From NCBI RefSeq assembly GCF_027596085.1, contig NC_072456.1, positions 17,986,218 to 18,050,217 of the forward strand: DNA of 64,000 nt, written 5' to 3'. Shown one piece after another: positions 55,507-64,000 of the stretch; positions within the stretch are counted from its first letter, which is position 1, and each line of letters opens with the position of its first letter. The notes beneath the pieces were generated by a model, which worked only from the letters and a program-made list of their open reading frames with translations, had not been told where the DNA came from and searched no databases. A program made the position numbers and the translations under genes. Origin of the DNA: Anoplopoma fimbria (lineage: Eukaryota > Chordata > Actinopteri > Perciformes > Anoplopomatidae).

Positions 55507-57839
55507 GCCTAGGGGCGCACCTTCAGGAAAAACCGGTGGAGGGAGTCACAGAAGTAGTTTGTCACCACTCAACTGATCCAACCCTGTTTTTTTTTATATA
55601 GGAGTTAATCATTACAGCAGTTATAGATGAAAATATAAAATGTAAATCAAAGATATATTTACACTTAGCTCATAGTCCAACATATCTGTACAGAATACAT
55701 TTAATTCAGATCACGTGATATGAGGTAGCATCAAACTAATGTGAGATATGACATATGTATTTGTGGCCATATGCATAGCCGCCATCTTATTTATTCACGA
55801 TTTTTATTCATTCTGGCTCAGAACTTGCTATAACCTTAAGATGTTTAGAATGGCACTCTTACAGGCCTTAAGGAGAGTCTGCCATATGTTAAAGGTTAAA
55901 ATGGAGCTGCAGATGACATGACCTGAATGCCGGCATGTGGACAAAAGCAAACATTCTCAAAGTGGGGTGTAAAAAAAATTAGGCTGGCCGTTGGGCCTGA
56001 GGCGCTCTCTGCTGTGCCTGATGTAAGAATGACACCAAACTGGTTTGTAGCACCTAGGCCCATCTTTGCAGGGAGTCACCCTTGAATGCATGCCAAGGCA
56101 ATTCTCCGGTGCTTTGTTTTAGCATGCACAAAAGGACACAGTATTACCAGATTTATTTTAAGGACATTGATCCACTGGTACAGTGCAAAAGCTCATAGAA
56201 TAATCTCAAAAGATTGAATATAACAAATACAATAGAACAAAATGTTTTTTTAAGACAAAGCACTGACATATAAATGTTACACTGACTTTTATTTACAGCG
56301 TTTTATTCTAATCACATTAAAGGTATTTCACACATCTTGGGGACAGCAGTTTGTTTGGCTTTCTGTCGACTACAGATTTGTGAGGCCTTTCTCACAAAAT
56401 ACATTTTGAAATGGTCACAGCAGGAAAAGCACAAGTCTAAATAATAAAATCAATGATGGCTGAATTCCATTTAGCTGCTTCAGTTTCAGGGTCCTGGTAC
56501 TGTACGTGCTGGCTCACTGTCACACTGTCAAGACTTACTGTAACATTGAATACAACAGAGCCACTGTTAATGTTATTAACACCTTTGCTTTTAATACTTT
56601 GTCAAGTCATGTCTGCTCTGAAAAAGGGCCTTCTTCTGAATGACTTCACAATAAGCAGCATGTTACAGGGTTCTTGCTGAGCAGCTTTTATGTACCTCAC
56701 AGGTTTGACACGAGTAACTTTTGGAAGGATTTGAAAAATGGCTGATGTTGTTCATAGAGTGCAAAATGAAGACCTTAGCCCCCAACCGTCCTGTTCAGGG
56801 TAATAAGTGCTGTAAAAAAAAAATCTCTCTCAAGTACAAAGGCTTTGTTTATCTGACCTTAGAGGACCACAAGGAGTCCGGCTCCATTGCAGCAATATGA
56901 CTGAATGTATACAAGGGGCATCCACAAGGGGCATCCCTGCACTACTGCTGCCGAGCTGCACTCCAGTTTGGGGGAGAAGAAGAAGAAATCTTACACCATC
57001 TTTGTTTTTACATGTTGCATACAGACTTTTGGAAAACTTCTTCAGCTTTCCATGCACCTCAAACCATCTTCTTCTGCCTTAAAATTCACTAAAAAGATTG
57101 CCTAACCTTTGGTGAGTTTGCATTTCAGTATTCTTCTGGTTTCAAGTTGTATGAATGCCTGCATTGATTGACTAAAATCTTTACCAACAAGCATAGAAAA
57201 TATATAATCAATGTAAAATGTCATTGACACATTGACAAATTGGAGGGAAAGAGGCAAGGCCAACTTCCGTTAATGACTATTTTAGTTTACTGCCTACTCT
57301 CTGGTTACGTCAATAAGGGGGCAGTTATTCTACACAGTAAATAAAACTCAAAACTAACTACAGATTGTAAAAAAACACAATAACTCCACTTGCCTTGTTT
57401 GTATTTGTACAGACCAGTCACAGCAGGCAATGTGATTTTGCAGCATTGGTACCAGAGCTTAGGCATTGAAACACCCAATGGATTGCAGCCACCATTAATC
57501 TTATTAGTTACACCTGTGTTTGACAGTTGAGAATGAGATACATGCAAATACAGTTTTGCAACGTCCCATTTGTAAAAAGGGTGATGGTCTATGTGCCGTA
57601 TAAATACTGTGAAAGCTTGAAAATGCTCAATTCATAGAAAAATACCCACAGCTCTTATTCAGAAACTGGGCCTTTAATCAAGCCGTAAGGATTTACGATT
57701 CTGATGTCACAACTTAAGACCATTTCGCAGTTTTTATGTAAACAATCTAAATGTTTCCCACTCTATTTCCACTTGCAGTGCATGTGAATGACATCAGCTA
57801 ATAGGAAGTTAACATGGCCCCTAGATGTTGCATAGCAAC

Positions 57840-58015
57840 GCAATTCCGTTGAAATCTGCTAAAAGCATTTCAGACACGGTGACGGAGGTATATTCAGACG
57901 GACAGTATGAGAAAAATTGTTTTTGGAATATTTAAGCATGTAAACATGTTCTAACAGAAACCCAAAATACAAGTATGAACCTGAAAATGAGCAACATATG
58001 TGTCCTTTGTAGTCA
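57840..58015. repeat. Interspersed repeat of unknown family
   Basis: Contains TTCAGACACGGTGACGGAGG, then ATTCAGACGGACAGTATGAG and AAATACAAGTATGAACCTGA, which look like a dispersed percomorph repeat. No ends were defined. Confidence 0.4.
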
Positions 58016-61000
58016 ACTTGAATAGAAACTTGTAAAATAAGAATGAGTCAAAGCATTTTATAGGCGTACAGAAATGACTGGGATCAAAACTATCTGCTAC
58101 TATTACAGTGACTCTGAAGTCAGGATTGTCGCAGGTGTGTCAGGTGTCACCTGCTCCTGGTGGTTGTCCTGCTCACAGGGGCCACTAGATGGCATCACCC
58201 TCACATATTCCGGTATATGATGCTTCTTCACCAGCACTTGGCAAGCCTAGAAACTGTTGATAGGCGTTACTCATGGGGGGTTTGCTTTATCAGCATTTTA
58301 TCAGTATGTTGATTTACTTATAATGTTGAAGCATTAGTAGGTTTTGGCTGAAGGCCCTTTGAGAAATTGTTTTTTATTTTTGTCACATTTTTAAGACATT
58401 ACAGGAAGGCACATGACTACTAACCTACTTTCGATTCTGTCGTTTCTACTTAGCAACTTATCATAATAAATATTTGTGTGTAATTAACTGCAACGGTTTG
58501 CTGCTATTCCCAGAACTGAGATTACGCTGTAACTCCTCCTCAATGGCTGCTTCCTTCTTTTGTGTGGTGACGTGCAGCATTAGGCAGCACCTGCAGGAAG
58601 CCATGATACTGCCAACACAATCCTATGAAGTCGGACCGTAAGAAGGACTGCATCTCCAATCTATTCCCCTATGTCGGGGAGGAAAACAATTTTAACAGGG
58701 AACTCATATAGTTCTGCAGGGATGACGTATTTTTTAGGCCAACCCTGGAAGTCATCATCACACTGGTTCACAGGATTTCTGGGGGGGGATTTTGGATTAT
58801 TGCACAAAATAAACTCAGTGAACACAAATTTATGATATTTACTCATTTTGTTAAGCAAGATATTCATTCAAGGATGAACACCACTTTCAGGATTTGAAGC
58901 ATTAATGCATTCAACAGAAGTAAAAAAGTAACTATACACTTACCACACCACAGTTGCATGAAGTGAGTATACACATTGAGGCTGTGAATGTGGACTAATT
59001 GGCCTGAGGGCGTTTTGTTGTCTCTGTTTAGCCACTTGTTAGCAACTGCCTTTTTGAAGACACTTAAAAGCTTCAAAATTCCCAAGAAGGGTATTTACTG
59101 AAGTATAATATATTGTAGAACAAAACCTGAAAATCTCTTAAACTTGTGTTAACCACAGACATTATTTCTGGCATCTAACCAACCTATTAAAAAAAACCAA
59201 GGACTTTAAGTGGAGGGAAACGGAAGTGCTAAAAGGTTGACTCATATCCGGGTTTTAGGACTTATTCCTACACCACTCATTTTCCTATAAATTAGACCGG
59301 TGGTGCTGTGCTAATTTTCAAGAAATTAAACCTGTATTTCAGTTAAAATTTTGTTGACTTAACACTGAACTCTTCAAAAGTGCTCAGTCAATGATATGTA
59401 ATGCATAGTTTATCTATGTTTTGGTCAGAGTCATTCTCACATGCTGTAAATGATCAAATCAGATGATTGGTTTACAGGAGCACATCACACATAACTGCAA
59501 GTTATAAAGCTGTCTTTAAGTCAGGTGTCTGTTTTGTTTGTTGTGTTTACTTCCTGTCAAGGCCGATAGACGTGATAGAAGATGATAGAATAGATAACTT
59601 AAAAGCGAAAACAGGTTTGGTTGCTTCTGCAAAATCTTTCACAGCTCAGTGCATCAAAAGAAAAGCCTAAAAGATTTTGTTTCGCATCTGCTGCTTAACA
59701 ATCCTGCTCCTGTTTTATTGAAAATAATGCTAGTACCACAGCATGAAACAAGACACTGGCCACAAAGCTTGAATAGAAAACCATTAAGAGTTTACAACTG
59801 ATCTCAGAGGACTTTAGTTTCCTGACAAAAACAACCTCAATGTGCCTTTAACCACCACAATTCTACCTTCTGGTCATGTCATATTTAATATCTACATAAA
59901 CACCCAGACATGTATTTGTTAGAGGAAACAATCTCAGCCTGCTGGTATAACTGCCTCTCTCTTTGTTTAAATTAAATTCAGGGAATGTGTTTGTGTAAAG
60001 TGTGATACACTTTTCTCATTTCCCTTAGTGACATTGAGTCAGTTTTTGTTTTATATAAATGTATTGTAAAAATGTAAGTGTTTCATTTTTTTATAATGTC
60101 ATCTTAGCTCTTTGCGTTAGTTTTAGTTTCTCCTCTATCATTTTGGGGAGTAGACCGTGAACACGTGACCGATTGCATTATCCTATTAGCGGAAATAATA
60201 ATAAATCTTGAAGGTAGGACTTGGCCTTCAAAGTTTTTACTGGAAGCAATAGCAAAGACATCAAAACAGTTTGGGACAAAGGTCAAATGTCAAGGATTGG
60301 CCTACAACACAGAAAACTATGAGACTCCAAATGAAAAGTGTTCGGCCAAGAGTATTAGAACAATTATTATTATTTTATTCTGACAAAGAAAATTAAATAA
60401 AGGCATTGACTTGCTGTCAAATTAGTTACATTTTATGCCAGGGAAAAACTGAGTCGTGAAAAAGTGAAGAAAAGTCCTCACAAGAAGTACAAAACCAAGC
60501 GTGAACGTAAAAAGAGTAAGAGGTTGTTCTCGACAGACTACTATAATGGTTAGCCCAGTTAAATAAAAACTAAATCAACAAACAATAAAACCTACACATA
60601 GTACTGCAACACGTATTTGTGGTGTAAAGAAAAGATGTCTGTTAGTATTTGTTTGGTCACAGATCTGACTAAAAGGTGGATGTAAAGATTTCAGTTAAAC
60701 ATGGAACTAAGCCAGTAGCTGTTGCTACTAGCAACGGAATGTTCAACTGAAACCAACTGGCTGTTTCAGTATAAATTGCTTGTCTATGCTTTTATGTTTC
60801 ATACAATAAAACAATAACATTCAACATTTTCACCCCCTTACTTTGAATTGGTGATAAATAAATCTTACTCTCTTAGTTAAATGAACACCAAAGCACACGC
60901 CAGCAACTGTTACACACGCTAATGAGCTCATATACAGATTACAAATCCTTTCACTATCATTATTATACTATTCTCACAAAATCCTCCAGGGATGTGAGTA

Positions 61001-62264
61001 AGTGATTACACATGCAGGGAAGGGTAGAGCTGATTTATAAATACCGTGTAGTTGGGGCAAATGGTGGAGGACAGATTACAGGGATGACATATATTTTCTT
61101 TAAACGGACCTATAGTCCTCTGGGTCAGACCATAATGTAAATTAATGTTTTATACTCAGACAAAGGACAAGTGGTTTGATAGCTCTTTTTATGGTGCATT
61201 ATAGCAAATGTAACTGTTAATGGATGGAAGTCACAGGGAAATGAGAACACTTTTCCTGATATTGTCATGGTCGAGCAATGCAGTCTTCAAACATGCAGCA
61301 GGAATTCCTTGGAAATAAAGTTTGAACCTAGCGGCCCTTTTTAAATGGCTGTTAAACAATGGCTGTGAAAAAAATGAAAATATAATTAAACAAGACCATG
61401 TAATGGAGGGCTACGTTTTGACTTGCTTTAGACAAATTCAGGAGGGAGCTGTGACTTTAATTGCCCAATACAATGTTGTGATTCAGGCATTTTTTCAGGA
61501 AAGGGTGGAAACTGATCTAATCTAACAGACGAATACAGAGTGTTTACAAACTGGCATCCCCTTAACCAAATATGGTCAAATCATTTGGTAATCTGGGTAA
61601 AATGAAGAGGTAAACATGAGCTTGCTGCTGTAATTAGCTGAGCAAAGGAATGACAATCAAGTATATTTACCATCACAAGACAACCATCATAATGTTCTTT
61701 TACTGATGTTTTTGACAGTTATGGTTGTTTTTCTGTTGTTGTTACTGACATGTAAATTAAACTCAATAAGTAATGATTGATCTTGTTGCATGAAGCTGAA
61801 GTGAGTTATTTAACATAACATATTGTGTACTTTTATGTACACACTAGCCTTTCAAGCTTACTCCTCATTGTAACCAACAGATATCCAGCTTAGTTTGGAT
61901 GCCCACCACAGAAAAAGGAAGCCAATGGACACCTGTTTATGCCGGCCCATCTCTAACCCCCATGTGCAGCAAACAAGCGCTTTGTTTGGAAAATATTGTT
62001 TCGCAACACAACTGTCAAGATTAACATTACATTGCATCACCAGTGTTGCTTCCAGGCTGCAGTTAACTCTATCTAGCTGCGGTTGGGTCGTGTGCTATGG
62101 GAATCTTGGAAGTGCCAGCTCATCACTTTAGATAATTGTTGTGCTATTCATATATTTGTATATTCTTAAAGTTTTGATTTGGAGTGATTTCAATGTTGAT
62201 TTTATATTCTGTATCAGTTGTGTGCATTTGACAGTAGTATTGTGGCAATGATATCTTTACATCA

Positions 62265-62648
62265 GAGACCATCGGCACAGGCTGAAAACTCACCTCTTCA
62301 AGAAGCACTACCCTGAGTCTTCCTTGTAGCACTTATTGCATTCGTATTAGTTGTTGCACTTATTGAATTCGTATTTGTTTACTGCACTTATCCTATTCGT
62401 AGTAGTTTGTAGCACTTATTATATTCGTATTAGTCTGTTGCAATTATTGTTTTCGTAGTAATTTGCCTCTGCACTATACTTTTGCTCTGGTTTATGCTTT
62501 AAGATGCTTGTTTAAGAAAGGAGATGCACTTATGACTTCTGGTGACTAGTAGTTCTCTTGAATACCTCTATGTTGAATACACTTATTGTAAGTCGCTTTG
62601 GATAAAAGCGTCTGCTAAATGACTGTAATGTAATGTAATGTAATGTAA
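62265..62648 (+). mobile_element. L2-type LINE/SINE 3' end
   Basis: Begins GAGACCATCGGCACAGGCTG, continues AAAACTCACCTCTTCAAGAA (the usual end of a degraded LINE2-like reverse-transcriptase frame). It ends with the GTCGCTTTGGATAAAAGCG motif and a tandem TAATG tail. The TTATT(G)CATTCGTATTAGT motif is repeated four times in between. Confidence 0.65.
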
Positions 62649-62888
62649 AGGAAAGTCTTGGACTTGACAAATGTGTGACCTGGAGTCCTCTGTTGTCTTT
62701 ATTATTGTGTCATATAAAGTAATGAAACTTGGAAGTGTAAAAGCAAAATCATTTTCTTATTTATAATAGTCAGTATTTAGCGTCATTTATTCAGTGGTCT
62801 GATAAGACAGAAGGGGGAAAAAAAACCCTCTTCCCATGACCCACTGCAGGTGGAGTAGAGACCCCACATGCGTCACACGCCTCGGACC
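62649..62888. other. Upstream region of claudin-1-like gene
   Basis: Non-coding; includes a short purine tract at 62810-62825. No element recognised. Confidence 0.4.
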
Positions 62889-62896
62889 TTAAATAG
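62889..62896 (+). promoter_or_regulatory. TATA-like box of claudin-1-like gene
   Basis: TTAAATAG about 195 bases upstream of the ATG, in a locally GC-richer context. A start of transcription near 62920 would give a roughly 170-nt 5' UTR. Motif evidence only. Confidence 0.35.
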
Positions 62897-63090
62897 AGGT
62901 CGCAGACAAGCGCGCGTATAACGGACTGAAAGGCTGCGAGGAGGAGTCGCGAGAGAGGAATCAACGACCTCTAATAACTCAAGAGATTATTGATTATTGT
63001 TCTTTTTCCTCCGCTCGGATACCAACCACGTTCTCGTGCTTTTTTAAATTCATTTCTCAACTCTTCCCGCTCTGCTGTTATCTGGACACG

Positions 63091-63892
63091 ATGGCCAGTT
63101 CGGGGCTGCAGCTCCTCGGGTTCTTCCTCTCGCTGGTCGGGCTCGCCGCCACGGTCGCCGCTACTTTGATGGTCGAATGGAAGAAGCAGTACCAGGGCAA
63201 GACGCACCGCATCTACGAGGGACTGTGGATGAGCTGCAGTGGAAACGAGAGGACAACCTGTGAAATTCACCAGTACCTCCTGAAGCTGCCAAGTAAGTTT
63301 TTATCTTCATCTGCATCTCTTCTTAAAACCAGACGCTGCTCGTTGAGATGCCTCCACTATCAATAAGTTACTATAATTAGACAGAAATGCGTCTTTGTTG
63401 CATGAACTCGTTGGATTGACCTCATCTGACTTCATGGCATGTCTGATATTCATACAGTGAAGAAGTTAGGTCCGGGCAATTTCCTAGTATATTTTGTAGC
63501 ATTCTTACTTTCAGCTTTATTTTCTTTTGTGCTGTTTACAAAGTTTAAAGGTTAAAATAAGCCTATTACAGACCAAAACAGAAAAAAAAGACTACAATTG
63601 TAATACATTTAGCTATAGAAATAAACAATATGAGTATTTTGCAATGTCTTATAGAAAGCATAGATCAGACTGTATCAATGAGAAGTTTACTGTTTAGATG
63701 TGCCAACAATGACTTTTGCTCCTCTAGCTGAGGTCCAGGCTACCAGAGGAGTGATGCTGGTCAGCATCTTCCTCTCTGCTGTGGCGCTGATGGTGTCCAC
63801 AGTGGGAATGAAGTGCACCCGCTTCATGGACGGCAAAGCTGAGAGCAAATCCATAACAGCTATGGTCGGAGGAATCATGTTTATGGTTGCAG
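63091..63892 (+). CDS. cldn1: Claudin-1-like tight-junction protein, exons 1 and 2 (cut by window end)
   Basis: Exon 1 is 63091-63292 (CCAA|GTAAGT, phase 1). Exon 2 is 63728-63892 (acceptor CTCCTCTAG, donor GCAG|GTATG). The start ASSGLQLLGFFLSLVGL is the first membrane span and matches human claudin-1 (GLQLLGF). The first extracellular loop holds the claudin signature W...GLWMSC...C. Exon 2 (EVQATRGVMLVSIFLSAVAL, then VSTVGMKC) is the second span and matches LQATRALMV and VATVGMKC of claudin-1. Claudins seal or form pores in epithelial tight junctions. The loop is shorter than in claudin-1, so paralog assignment rests partly on synteny with ccdc50. Remaining exons lie beyond the window. Confidence 0.8.
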
Positions 63893-64000
63893 GTATGTTC
63901 ACCGGCCGCAGAACCAGAAAGGCTTTCACAGGCACTCAGGCTGAATAATATGTCAAATATAATGTGCTTATAATGTACCAATTCATCCTTTTTATAATTC

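Larger units (their letters stand above)
53321..62264. other. Intergenic, ccdc50 to claudin
   Basis: Nine kilobases read on both strands without a recognisable exon. It holds a GTTA tetranucleotide run (54901-54923), GA and CT microsatellites (55265-55282, 55444-55503) and an interspersed repeat at about 57840-58015. Small non-coding or 5' UTR exons cannot be excluded. Confidence 0.45.

Overview
The window is vertebrate, almost certainly from a spiny-rayed (percomorph) teleost. Genes are split by GT-AG introns, CA/GT microsatellites are very frequent, and the mobile elements are typical of fish: hAT elements with 8-bp target duplications, a Tc1/mariner element, and LINE/SINE tails ending in the widespread fish motif GTCGCTTTGGATAAAAGCG. 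Gene content matches the human 3q28-q29 neighbourhood (CPN2, LRRC15, GP5, UTS2B, CCDC50, CLDN1), compressed into 64 kb.

Layout. (1) 269-11687: a direct tandem duplication of a leucine-rich-repeat (LRR) gene on the minus strand, related to carboxypeptidase N subunit 2 (cpn2). A hAT element (4655-5866) sits exactly at the junction of the two units. Copy 2 carries a Thr-rich mucin stalk built from a 42-bp minisatellite, a membrane span and a short tail, but a one-base difference in a G run separates the LRR frame from the stalk frame. Copy 1 has lost exactly 1137 bp in frame, removing stalk and membrane span. (2) 11688-13754: a second hAT-like insertion, a threefold 409-bp tandem repeat and a SINE/LINE tail. 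(3) 14685-16397: lrrc15 (minus). (4) 22524-25676: gp5, platelet glycoprotein V (minus), with a hAT fossil in its intron. (5) 28347-29404: uts2b, the urotensin II-related peptide precursor, five exons (minus), head to head with (6) ccdc50 (plus), eleven supported coding exons from 32839 to 50028 including an 840-nt cassette-type exon. (7) 53.3-62.9 kb: intergenic, with simple repeats and interspersed repeats. (8) 63091-end: the first two coding exons of a claudin-1-like gene, cut by the window edge.

How the genes relate. cpn2-like, lrrc15 and gp5 form one LRR cluster. All three have their LRR body in a single exon preceded by an intron just before or at the start of the coding sequence, pointing to old tandem duplication from one ancestor. 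gp5 belongs to the platelet/thrombocyte GPIb-IX-V system. The cpn2-like copies have the layout of a membrane mucin rather than of the soluble CPN2 known in mammals. uts2b encodes a vasoactive peptide hormone and ccdc50 a ubiquitin-binding signalling adaptor; they are linked by old synteny rather than by shared function. No prokaryotic features, CRISPR arrays or tRNA/rRNA genes were seen.
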